Positions 41,581 to 52,846 of a stretch of 64,000 nt of DNA are shown here, piece after piece. Position numbers and translations under genes: made by a program. The notes beneath the pieces are model-generated. The model did no database searches and was not told the origin of the DNA. It saw only the letters and a program-made list of their open reading frames with translations. The stretch comes from Rutidosis leptorrhynchoides (taxonomy: Eukaryota; Streptophyta; Magnoliopsida; Asterales; Asteraceae): contig NC_092334.1 in assembly GCF_046630445.1 (NCBI RefSeq), forward strand, positions 101,503,501 to 101,567,500, given 5' to 3'. Within the stretch, counting starts at the first letter, position 1; every line of letters begins with the position of its first letter.

Positions 41581-42418
41581 AAGAAATAGGTATATCAATC
41601 AAACTTTTATAGTGTATGTCTTTATAAATTTTGTTTGTTCAATTGGGGTGAATTAGAGTTGGCACCCGCGGGTGACGGGCACAGGTCCATAGTACCCGCG
41701 TCCCGCCCGCCAAGAATTTATTTTACTCGCCGGTCCCCGTTTACCCGCCAACGGGTAAATTTTTTTCCCGTACCCGTAACCCGCTGGTGCCCACGACCCT
41801 GGGGTTTACAAATTGTGCACTTTAACTGAAGTACGTGTATACGGGTAAACAGGTATACATGTGGGTAGCTTGAAGTGGATTATATGCATTTACAATTGCT
41901 AGAGCTTCTTCGTAAGTTTCATCGTCGTGATCTACTCTCGAACTTTCTAGTTTTTAAAAATTATTTGAGTGGTAGTTTGAAGTATAGAATGTATGAAAAG
42001 GGTAGTAGTATATATAGGAAATATATTGTAATTAAAGAAGAAAAAACGACAACGGTTAGTTTCAAACGAATATAATCAATTTTTTTCATTTTTTCTTTCA
42101 AACAAATTCAACCGTTCCACGTCTTTGAATCTGTCAAACGTTGGCATCTTGCACCACAGCCACCCAACGGCGGGCTCAGCGGCGGCCGCTAATATCTGCA
42201 CTGTTGAACCACGTTGCCAACCACGTTCAACCGTGTGCCCCTATATTAGCAGTCTAAGTCAAAAAGACTATCATCAACTTTTACAAATTACGAGAACTAG
42301 ATTGATAAACTTTAAGGACTATTCAGAAATTTAGTACAAATTATAGGGACTATCTCATTAATTATGTCTTACCATATTTTCATGTCTCAAATTTTTAGCA
42401 AATTTCTGTATTCGTTAC
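41577..42418. other. Intergenic DNA with a GC-rich repeat end
   Basis: No gene seen. 41650-41800 contains 'ggcacccgcgggtgacgggca', 'tacccgcc' and 'acgggtaaa' repeats, typical of ends of hAT-type plant repeats, but no matching second end was found. 42265-42369 is the second copy of the dispersed repeat noted at 39016-39178. Confidence 0.45.
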
Positions 42419-43028
42419 TAGGGATGACAATGGATCAGATATGAATCGGGTAAGGTCGTATCCATATCCATATTTAATGTATTAAACGCGTTAATGTATA
42501 TTCATTTGATATTCAAAAAATGTTATAATATTTCCTAATATGTGATCAAAATAAAAAAGTACTATAACAAAAATTTATATAATGTGACATATTTAAAATC
42601 TATTCATAAGAACGTGTAATATCTGTCAAAGATATAATATTATTTGTTAAACTTACTATTGAAAATAGACTTAGACTATGACAAATTAAATGTGTAGTTT
42701 ATATGTTTATTTGATTATACATATATATTTTATTGTAATATTTTATGGTTAAGTCATTATATAATTTCAAGAAAAATATGTGTAGTTGTATATGCATTTA
42801 TAATAGTAAATGTGTTGAATATATTTATATTTATGTATTTATAATTGTATTTCAGGTGTATATGAATATATCTATGGATCAATTTTTTTCATCCATATTT
42901 GTATTTATATTAATTTAGATTCATTCATATATGTATTTATATTCATTTATATCATTCATATTCATTATAAATCGGTAAATCATATGGATATCCACCGGAT
43001 CTGGATTTAGTGCACATTACCACCCCTA
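42419..43028. mobile_element. Non-autonomous hAT-like element
   Basis: Ends TAGGGATGACAATG and, inverted, TAGGGGTGGTAATG (12 of 14 match). The flanking octamers TTCGTTAC (42411-42418) and TCTGTTAC (43029-43036) agree at six of eight positions, consistent with a decayed 8-bp hAT duplication. The interior is AT-rich with 'tatccatatcc' repeats and no ORF. Confidence 0.6.
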
Positions 43029-43449
43029 TCTGTTACTCCGTAATTAATCTATAGTTTCTATTAAAATCCTATAATGATGATGTCATTATTAGGGTAATTT
43101 CTTTGTTAAAGAAAAATCAAAAAATAAAAGAAAAAAATATAAGCATGGTGAGTGATGTCATTAATCTAAATAAATTTGAATTAAAATTATATCTTATTAA
43201 TTAATTATTATTACTAAATCTTATTAATAGTTATTTTAATTATTAAAATTGAATCATTTTCAATTATTTTAATTAATTATTTTGAATTGAGTACGATAAT
43301 GTATAAAAGCTATATAAAAGGAAATCAATTCTAAATTTATATTTTAATTTACACGGATCATTAAACTAAATGACTTTAACATTTACGTTCCCTTAATACC
43401 TAAAACATATCATTAAATTGTTTCATTTAAACAAGTATGTAGTTCCACG
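43029..43449. other. AT-rich intergenic DNA
   Basis: No ORF, repeat ends or regulatory motif that I can support. Confidence 0.5.
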
Positions 43450-43935
43450 CAGGGACGGAGGATGATAGGGGCAAGGGAGGCCCCCGGCCACCCCACATAA
43501 TTTTGTCCTATATAGCAATTTTATAATTTATATGTGCTGAATATGAAAAAGTATATAGTTGGACCATCTCATTCCTTACTCAGAGGGTTTTAGTTATTTA
43601 TAATTTCACTTTCCTGCTCATGTACTCTTAAATTTAATAACTACTATACAATCTACATTTGTTATACTTGATATGTTTGTTTCTACTTTGAATTCAGTTA
43701 TAGTCTCTAATTACTTTATTCTTTTATTAATTAATTTAAGTTTAAAACTTTGGTTATAAATGAATTTAATATTTAATTTTGAATGGTTATGCTTTGAATT
43801 ATATTCTTTATATTACTTCGTTTATAGTTTTATACTTTGAATTAATATACTGGTTAACTACATGTTTAATTAAAATAACCAAAATAATTATGTATGTACT
43901 GATTTGTAGCGCATTTTTCTATTTTATGAATTTTA

Positions 43936-44012
<77 letters not shown>

Positions 44013-44051
44013 GCCGGCCACCCTCGTGTTTTGTTTCAAGCTCCGTCCCTG
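43450..44051. mobile_element. Non-autonomous hAT-like element upstream of HSP90
   Basis: Perfect 11-bp terminal inverted repeats CAGGGACGGAG (43450-43460) and CTCCGTCCCTG (44041-44051). The flanking octamers GTTCCACG and ATTTCACG agree at six of eight. Sub-terminal 'ggccaccc' occurs near both ends. The interior is AT-rich with a TA repeat (43939-44009) and no transposase. It ends about 190 bases before the HSP90 TATA box. Confidence 0.7.
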
Positions 44052-44209
44052 ATTTCACGGATCATTTTACTATTAATTTACGTAATTAACTAATAAAAAA
44101 ATAAAATCGTTGCTCAACATCAAAATTACTATATTTTATGCATGTATCTTTTCAATTCCTCCCGATTCTTCCTTAAGGAGGGTACAAAGCATAAACGAGT
44201 CTCCTTCCT

Positions 44210-44391
44210 TTATAGAAGGATCTAGAAACCCTACCATCTCTTTTATAAACTCCCCATTATTTCTTTTTTGAAAAGCAAAAACCCCTCATTATTCACACGC
44301 ATTCATTCATTCATTCTGATTCTTAAATCAAATTAAAAACTCACTCGTTCAAATTCACGTAAAATATTCAATCTCTCGTGCGAATCAATCA
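44210..44391 (+). promoter_or_regulatory. HSP90 core promoter and 5' UTR
   Basis: TATAAA at 44244-44249 lies about 145 bases before the ATG. Just upstream, GAA-gg-ATC-ta-GAA (44215-44227) is a three-unit heat-shock-element pattern with one imperfect unit, and a TTCTTCC lies further up at about 44167. These suggest heat-shock-factor control, as known for this gene family, but the element is weak by sequence. The UTR is CT-rich with an ATTC repeat (about 44301). Confidence 0.5.
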
Positions 44392-47238
44392 ATGGCGGAC
44401 ACCGAGACGTTTGCGTTTCAAGCTGAAATCAACCAGTTGCTGAGTCTCATCATCAACACATTCTACAGTAACAAGGAGATTTTTCTTCGTGAGCTTATTA
44501 GTAATTCATCCGATGTAAGTCTTCGTATACTTTTTCTTATCAAATTATGATTTGGCATAGATATACAGTTATCAAGGTTGTGAATGTGTCAAATTATACC
44601 TATACATGTATTACTTGATTCACAGTTTAGATGATAAAACTCTGCTTTTGTGTGTGTTTGATTTATGAATTATTGATTCGCTGATTGTTGAATCAAGCAT
44701 CCTTATCATGCTATGATCTAGATGAATAGTGTTAGAATTAGAATAACATAATTATAATTAAAATTAACCATTGAATTTTTTTTATTTTTATTCTCATAAT
44801 TGATTAAATAATAATAATGTTTATACTAGTCTATAGGTAATGGATGTAAATTTGTTTAGTCTCAATTAGGTGATCTAGCAATTAGGGTTCTGATCAGATC
44901 ACGTTTGCTCATATTACAAATTAACAAATAATATTACATTGATCACACAACTTGTTAGATCGCCAAAATAAATAATAAAATATAGAATAAAATTACCTAT
45001 GAGTAGTGCAGATATTTTGAGCTGTTAAATCCCCAATGAGTCGTGTGCCATTGTTGAATAAGAGTATGTATCACATTGTGATTATAGATTTCTAGAACTG
45101 CTATAGTGATAGTCTGTCTGTATATCAAAACTTTACTAAATGATAATATGTATACTCTTTTTAGGCTCTGGACAAAATTCGATTTGAGAGCTTGACTGAC
45201 AAGAGTAAGCTAGATGCGCAACCCGAGCTTTTTATTCATATCATCCCTGACAAGACGAACAACACGTTGACCATCGTTGACAGTGGGGTTGGGATGACAA
45301 AGGCTGGTGAGTAAATATTACTGTATTTTGTACTGTTTTCACTTTTCTATTAATGTGCTTTCAATCGAAGATGTTGTGACCTTGTATATTATATTATGTT
45401 CAGATTTGGTGAACAATTTGGGTACTATTGCAAGATCTGGCACCAAAGAGTTCATGGAAGCTATAGCAGCTGGTGCAGATGTTAGCATGATTGGACAGTT
45501 TGGTGTTGGTTTCTACTCTGCTTATTTGGTTGCTGACAAAGTTGTGGTAACAACTAAACATAATGATGATGAACAGTATGTTTGGGAGTCTCAAGCTGGC
45601 GGGTCGTTCACAGTTACCAGGGACACATCTGGTGAAACCCTAGGCAGAGGTACTAAGATGACACTTTACTTAAAGGAGGACCAGCTTGAATACCTCGAAG
45701 AGCGCAGGCTCAAAGATCTGATCAAGAAGCATTCTGAGTTCATTAGTTACCCGATATCGTTATGGGTCGAGAAGACGACCGAAAAGGAAATTTCTGATGA
45801 TGAAGACGAAGAAGAGAAGAAAGAAGAGGAAGGTAAAGTTGAGGAAGTTGATGAAGAAAAGGAGAAGGAAGGGAAGAAAAAGAAGAAGATCAAGGAAGTG
45901 TCTCACGAGTGGTCGTTGGTCAACAAGCAGAAGCCGATTTGGATGAGGAAACCTGAAGAGATTACTAAGGAAGAGTACGCTGCTTTTTACAAGAGTTTAA
46001 CTAACGATTGGGAGGATCATTTGAGCGTAAAACATTTTTCGGTCGAGGGTCAGTTGGAATTCAAGGCCATTCTTTTTGTTCCCAAACGAGCACCGTTCGA
46101 TCTCTTTGACACCAAGAAGAAGCCGAACAACATCAAGTTGTACGTTCGTCGTGTCTTTATCATGGATAACTGTGAAGAACTCATTCCCGAATACTTGAGC
46201 TTTGTAAAGGGTATTGTGGATTCTGAAGATCTTCCTCTTAACATCTCTCGTGAAATGTTGCAACAAAACAAGATTTTGAAGGTGATTAGAAAGAATTTGG
46301 TCAAGAAGTGCATCGAGTTGTTTCAAGAAATTGCTGAAAACAAGGAAGATTATAACAAGTTTTATGAAGCTTTTTCCAAGAATCTAAAGCTGGGTATCCA
46401 TGAAGATTCGCAGAACAAGACGAAGCTAGCTGAGTTGCTTCGTTACCATTCTACAAAAAGTGGAGACGAGATGACTAGCTTGAAGGATTACGTAACGAGG
46501 ATGAAGGAGAACCAGAGTGACATTTATTACATAACTGGTGAAAGCAAGAAAGCTGTTGAGAACTCTCCGTTTTTGGAGAAACTGAAGAAAAGGGGGTACG
46601 AGGTGCTGTACATGGTGGATGCTATTGACGAGTATGCAGTTGGTCAGCTCAAGGAGTTCGAGGGTAAGAAATTGGTTTCTGCAACTAAAGAAGGTTTGAA
46701 GCTTGATGAAAGTGAAGATGAGAAGAAAAAGAAGGAAGCTTTAAAGGAAAAGTTTGAGGGTCTGTGTAAGGTGATTAAGGATGTTTTGGGTGATAAGGTG
46801 GAGAAGGTGATCGTTTCAGACCGGGTTGTGGACTCTCCTTGCTGTTTGGTTACTGGTGAATACGGTTGGACTGCAAACATGGAAAGGATTATGAAAGCGC
46901 AAGCTTTAAGGGATTCGAGCATGGCTGGTTACATGTCGAGTAAGAAGACTATGGAAATTAATCCAGAGAACCCGATTATGGAGGAGTTGAGGAAGAGGGC
47001 GGATGCTGATAAGAACGATAAATCGGTGAAAGATTTGGTGATGTTGCTGTTTGAGACTGCATTGCTCACTTCTGGGTTTAGTCTTGATGATCCTAACACG
47101 TTTGGTAACCGTATTCATAGGATGTTGAAGCTTGGTTTGAGCATTGATGAAGATGCTGGTGATGGTGATGTTGACATGCCTGCACTTGAGGAAGAAGGTG
47201 ATGCTGATGCAGAGAGCAAGATGGAGGAAGTTGACTAA
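44392..47238 (+). CDS. HSP90: Cytosolic heat shock protein HSP90 (three exons)
   Basis: ATP-dependent molecular chaperone of the cytosol and nucleus that folds kinases, receptors and other clients. Exons: 44392-44514, 45165-45306 and 45404-47238; both introns (44515-45164, 45307-45403) have GT...AG ends. The spliced product is 699 residues, the usual size. The N-terminal ATPase domain contains [14 protein letters not shown] across the first junction, DSGVGMT, and [15 protein letters not shown]. An acidic, Lys-rich linker follows (about 215-250), then the middle domain ([25 protein letters not shown]) and the C-terminal dimerisation domain. The last five residues MEEVD bind TPR co-chaperones and mark the cytosolic form. 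The start ATG gives [18 protein letters not shown], as in other plant HSP90s. No lesion is seen. It is the only clear host gene here, set between transposon blocks. Confidence 0.98.
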
Positions 47239-47251
47239 GCTTTTACCTGTC

Positions 47252-47286
<35 letters not shown>

Positions 47287-47807
47287 ATCTGTCATTTACT
47301 TTGGTGAACATGAATTTGGTTATTGGTACTTCTTTTTTATCTTCCTCCTCCTTAGGGGATTATGTCATGAGTAGGTTCTGTTATTGGATTAAACGTATTG
47401 AGTTTTAATTTTGGTTTATTGAATCGTCATTTTTACTCTCTTATCATTATCATCTCTTTTTGATGCCAAATCTACTCTGACAGAAAGGTGATGTAGTTTT
47501 CTTGATTTTTTGTGTTTACTTCATGATATTCACGATATGATACAAGGGTCGGATGTACAAATACAATTTACCCAACTTCATTGGAAATCAATCTATCACT
47601 AAACATAGGCATGCGAAATCAATCTACTGGTTCCAGAAACATAGGCACGTGAAAGTTATTTTAGGCCCTTCGATTCTTTATAAGAGCACCCGGTGTGGCA
47701 CTAGCAATTCCGGCGTCGGAATCCGAAATCGTCCCAACCGACGGTCGGCCGATACCGACTCGGCGTCGGTTCGGCGTCTCAACCTTCAAAGTCGCATGCA
47801 CGACGTT
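47239..47807 (+). other. HSP90 3' UTR and downstream intergenic DNA
   Basis: The stop codon is followed within 15 bases by a run of 33 T (47253-47285), then AT-rich sequence; no clear AATAAA was chosen as the polyadenylation signal. From about 47685 'agagcacccggtgtggcac' and GC-rich 'cggcgtcgg' repeats begin, probably a further repeat cut by LTR H at 47808. No gene is seen. Confidence 0.6.
47253..47285. repeat. Poly(T) run in HSP90 3' UTR
   Basis: 33 consecutive T on the coding strand, 14 bases after the stop codon; likely length-variable. Confidence 0.95.
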
Positions 47808-47864
47808 TGTGACGACCCGGAAATTTTCGAACAAATTTAAACTTTATCTTTATATCATTAGATA

Positions 47865-50347
47865 TGTAGCGACCCCGACAAATCGTCAAGTGACGGCGTC
47901 GACTACGTAGGTCCCATTACCTGGTCATAAGTCTTTAAAACAGACGTTTGACCAAAAATATGTCGCATCCATTCAAGTGTAAAGATTGTTTCAAAGTTTA
48001 CAAAGATAATTGACCACAAGTTAAGTTACAACGTTATAAGTACAAATGAAAACTATGCGACACAGTTTAAATAAGTTCAAAAGATGCTCCAAAATGCATG
48101 TATACTCGACATCCAAGCAAGTATCAAAAGAGTGCGGAAGCATGTATCACTAAGCATTCAAAACCTGAGAAAACATAGAAGAATCTGTCAACGAAAACGT
48201 TGGTGAAATCATAGGTTTAGTAAGTATTAAACGTTGTTTTTGAACCACAAGATTTTGTATTTCCATAACGTAGATTATCCAAATCATTTGCATTCCAAAA
48301 GTGTTGTTATACGCGAGCACTCAATTATCAAAACTTAACCCACGTTACCCCATCACACAGTGCTAGAACCCACACTAAAACACAAAAATATATTTCATCC
48401 GCATAACGGTAGCGAACCGTCCGAATGAGGGTTTGTTAAACCCGTATGGCCACACAATATAAATTCTCGCTTACACCCTGCAAGTGTAACTAATGATAAT
48501 CGAATTGAGGCATTTTTGTTCTAACTCGCACGTGGAATGTTTGTTTTCACACTTGTGTTCAAAACATAAAAGTAAGTAGTACAAGATGTAACAAAGTATA
48601 TGTTTTCTCAGCCCACGATTTAAAAGTATAAAAGTTGTTGAAAAGGTGGGACTATGATCTCACCTTGAGTGCGAGAGTTATAAAAGTACTTCAACAAGTA
48701 AACGCGTGCAAAGACAAGGCTAGTCTTGACCTAAACATATAGGTTATATCAATAACGGTAAACACAAACGGTCAAAGATGTTCAATTAGTCCTATGGCTC
48801 GTTACGACTCGATTATGTAGCATGTGAATTAATTAGTCAAGTTTCATGCACGATACAAATAACTAAGCATGTTAGAACGATCGTATAATTGTTTGGTTAA
48901 GTTTGACTAAAAGTCAAACTTGGTCAAAGTCAAGGTCAACGGGGTCGGGTCGGGTATCCGACAATTTTCCCATGATGAGAAATCATTTATGAGCAGAATG
49001 GCCAAGTTTCATGTTAATCGGAGTTACGGTTAAGCGGGAAACATTTTGTGAAAGGAAAAGTAAAAACAAAAATGAGCTGGGCATATGCGCGGCGCGCTAT
49101 GGGTTGCGCGGCGCGCACCCAAGTGTAAATCCTGGTCAGAACTTAACCACGAAGGCAAACATCTGGGATTTCTAATTCTGCGCGGCGCGCGGGTATATGC
49201 GCGGCGCGCAATACCTGGGAAACATGCAGTTTGCAGAAAAATGGTCCAAGTCACGAACCAAAACTCAAATTAACATATTTTATGAACCGAAAACATCCAA
49301 AATGCATACTATATATCGTTGGAAAGGTAATTTGACAAGGAAAACAACTAAACACGTTTCATCAAACAAAAACAGCAATTTCAATAACCGATTTTCCGTC
49401 AAGTGATCATTAAGAATCCATTTTCAAAGTTTCAAGTTCATCAAATGCATTTTAAGTTTCGGGAATCCAATTCACACATATGATATGCCGTTTTGAAGGT
49501 AATGAAGCATACATTACTACTAAACACTAACAATTAACATTCCATGACATTCAAGCATCCAAAAATTCATGTCAAGAACTATCAAACCCTAGTCAAACAT
49601 CTCAAAATCAATAATCATGTTTTTGAAGTTTTCTTAATCAACCTACACATCAATTTGAAGCTAATGATGCTAGTAACACAATTAAAACATCAACTTTTAA
49701 CATCTAACAACATATGATCATCCTAAATTCGAGAACAACGCACCAAAATTCAAGTTCATGCTAGTTACACTAAAACAACGAGATCGAGCATATAAATTAC
49801 ACACACGACATCACAATGAGCCATAGACACTAACTAACACCATTTCAAGCCAAAAACACGAATTTAGAGAAATCTAGAGTTTTAGAAATGTTACCCAAAC
49901 TTGATGATATTGGTATCAAAATGTAGAGGATGAAGAGAGGATCACGAAAATGTAATTTGTTTTGATGTTTGCTTCTCCAATCGGATTTAGATGATGATTT
50001 TATGTTTGAGGGTTTTGAGTTCAAAAATGGGAAGTAGAGAGAAAGAGGAGGATGAAGGTGGGAGGTGGAGATGAAATGAATGGATGTGGTAAGTGGGTTG
50101 ACTAGTTGACCTAGTCAACTAGTTTGCCCATTTGGCAATCTCGGTCCCTCGAGTTTCAAAGCGGGTGCGGGAATTAACCCAACGAATATTTTAAAAACGT
50201 TCGAGTAACGGATGACTTTATAATTAGATAACGAGAATATTATGAACGTTAGTTAACGAAAGATACAAATTTGAATAACGAAAGATATTATATAAAAAAA
50301 AAAGACGGTGTTAAAATAAATTAAACGGAAAATCACGGGATGTTACA
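47865..50347 (-). repeat. 3' LTR of element K
   Basis: Starts TGTAGCGACCCCG and ends CACGGGATGTTACA (plus strand). It holds the gcggaagc/cctgag/hairpin block at 48134-48205 (hairpin CAACG-AAAA-CGTTG at 48189-48202) and four GCGCGGCGCGC motifs between 49086 and 49209. A CTAGTTGACCTAGTCAACTAG inverted repeat lies at about 50101. Confidence 0.94.
49086..49209. repeat. GCGCGGCGCGC palindrome cassette in LTR K
   Basis: Four copies of TGCGCGGCGCGC in two pairs, an otherwise rare CpG-dense string in AT-rich DNA. The flanks 'aagtttcatgttaatcggag' and 'cacgaaccaaaactc' match those around a different palindrome set in LTR D. The same cassette is in the other K LTR at about 55543-55666. Confidence 0.85.
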
Positions 50348-50364
50348 TTATCCACACCTCAAAA

Positions 50365-52846
50365 GAAATTTCGTCCCGAAATTTAGTTGGAAGTAATAGT
50401 CGATGTCTCTTACTCGAGACTTAGTGTAGTAACTCTACGAATGATTGAAGGTACTTTCTTGGACATTCCACGAATCCGGATAGTCGGGGTGTTACGTTGT
50501 ATTAGGGCTTGGTTTTACGATCCACAAGTTCAGCCGGTTTTTTTTTTCCTATGAGGAGGAGTTTGTCATCAATAGTTGGTGCATCTAGAAGGATTGCACG
50601 TTCCTGTTCCGCAGGACACGTTTCTAAGTTTGTTACACGAAATGTAGGGTAAACGGAAACTTAATTGAGTCGGAAGTTCTAAACGATAGGAAGCGGTTCC
50701 AATACGCCCCAAGGTTTCAAAAGGTTCGATATTGCGGATATAGCCTTTCTCGTTTTCCCAAAATGGATTACACCTTTCCAAGGTGCGGTTTCTCAATATT
50801 ACGCGGTTACACACTGGGATTTGTGAGGTTTTCATCTAAGTTTGGTATGACTCTTTTGGGCGACTACGGGTCGTCTCGAGCCCTTCTCGGACTTGGATTA
50901 TCTCAATTGTTGTTTCTTGGATGAGTTAAGATTCGGTGTTTTGTTTGCCACATGCTTTGGTCCAACGAATAGGGGTATGACATTAGCGGTCATATAGGGT
51001 TTCGGAAAGTGCGTGTGAACACACGAGTGGTAACTACTGTTGTAAGAGGGATCTACTAAAAGCGACCATGCAAGTTTGAAACATGTCTTTCGAAGACGTA
51101 AATCGTTCGTTTGTTCGGTTCGTCTGTTTGTGGGTGGTACGCGGTACTCATGTCTAAGCGGGTCTCCAAGGTTTCTTGTAAAACTAGAGGCTAAACGAGT
51201 ATTTCGATACGGGATAATTGACAAAGATACTCCGTGTTGGAATAGAATCCCTTAAGATATGTTTGAACAAGTCAGTTAGGGTTCGAAAAATGTTCGTTAG
51301 GACTATTCACCCTCGTGGCGAATACTAATGTAATATGAGGAATTTCTCTATCCATGGAGAAATGTTACAAGGAGTTTCTTTAAACGGAAATGCGAGCGAT
51401 AAAGATAGGAGTGAAATGAGGACTGAGAATAGGATGAGCTTACATCTCGAGGTTGCCATAACGCGCCTCTAGTTGTCGAAAATTAAAGTCTGGAAGAGAA
51501 ACAAGATAGTACACGTAGTTGTATAGTTCGGGGTTGAATAATAGTTGGCCGATTTTCAGAAACACAAGGACGTTAAGTCAAAGAAGAGTGAAGTATCATT
51601 GGATTGTGTGTTATCTTAAATTCCAGTAATATCAGACGGTAACGGTGAAATAACAGAGGTATGTAGTGTGGTACGTGATGACAAGAATATTGATCGGATC
51701 CACAATTTAGTATTCGAATTCTTCGTGCAAAATAACGAATTTCCGTTCCGTTGATTTCGAGTCGAGGGAGTATGCCTTTCGGCGTCCAAGTAGAAATATT
51801 TCCATGTTTGAGTTCCATCTGTTGCTATACGATTTTTTATTTTTTTTACTAGAAATGTTGGTGTGAAGAATCACGCTCAAGGTGCGAACACGGAGAGGTT
51901 TAAAGTTTTCCTTAGCGAGTTAACGAGTTTAAAAGTCGTGTAACACGAGAAAAGTCAGAAATGAATCTTCGGTAATAACAGACGAGATCTAAGATTTTTA
52001 CGAATACAAGTCCGAGTTGGTAGAGTTTCCTGATTACATGTGGCTTGATTTCGAGATTGATTGTAATGCCTTGACCATTAACATCATGGTCTAGAAAATT
52101 GGACTTCGTTCAACAGAAATTCTCACTCGGAGAATTTGGTATAGAGTTGCTCTTTTCTCAAAAGTTCGAGCGTAAGATGGTGATGTTGTTCGTTTTCCTT
52201 CTTTACTTAAATAAGTTAAGATGTCATCCATAAATACGATAACAGATTTGTCTAGATAAGTTGCATACGTGGTTTAGGAGGTTCATGAATACGGACGGAG
52301 TCCTAAATAAATCAAACGGTACTAAGAGAGATTTACAACTAACGTTGCGAGTTCGGAAAAATGGCTTAGGAGACATCGTCTCCCTTAACCCCCAATTGAT
52401 GATAACCGGAACGGAGGTCGTTTTGGAATGCACACGGGATTCATGCAAGTAATCAGGTGGTCATGGATACGAGGAAGAGGGTATCGGTTTTCAACCGAAA
52501 ATTATTTAGTTCACAATAATCTATACCTAGTTGTAGGGAAACAATTTCTCCTTAACGAATAGGTTCTGAGCTCCCTAGTTCTATAGGTGTCAAGTCAATA
52601 TTCTTAACGTATATCCTCCGATAGAATTTATAGACACACAATATCTTTCCGTTGGTCGCTTAAATTGCCTAAGTAGTATCTAAGGGAAAAAGGTGGAATG
52701 TAATGAGTACAAGTCAAAGTCTTGGTTGTAAAACGTCTAGCGGTAATTGAATCGAATAAGTATGAAATATACGGTTTGTTGTGAAGAAACGTACCCGTGA
52801 CTAGTCCATCATCGTCTCGGGCATCCTAGGTGTCGATGTTGTAAGT
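50365..52846 (-). pseudogene. Decayed pol of element K
   Basis: Homology to pol of A and B survives as pieces in different frames, in the right order. A protease trace at about 52760 has FDS with the following Gly replaced (FDSITA). Reverse transcriptase traces at 52200-52450 have PFDLFRTPSVFMNLLNHVC matching the intact motif [19 protein letters not shown]. RNase H/integrase traces lie at 51573-51818 and 50898-51224 (MSIIPYRNTRL, YNSSYHS), and integrase C-terminal traces at 50569-50835 (GRIGTASYRLELPTQL). There is no continuous frame for any enzyme, and no chromodomain that I can recognise. This cannot supply active pol. Confidence 0.85.

Noticed and set aside
45307-45403. HSP90 start within the second intron
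   Set aside because: The frame upstream of 45404 is intronic; the GT...AG borders and homology place the true start at 44392.
46906-47295. Antisense 129-residue frame over the HSP90 3' end
   Set aside because: It is a shadow of the HSP90 coding strand with a poly-Lys start from the T run.
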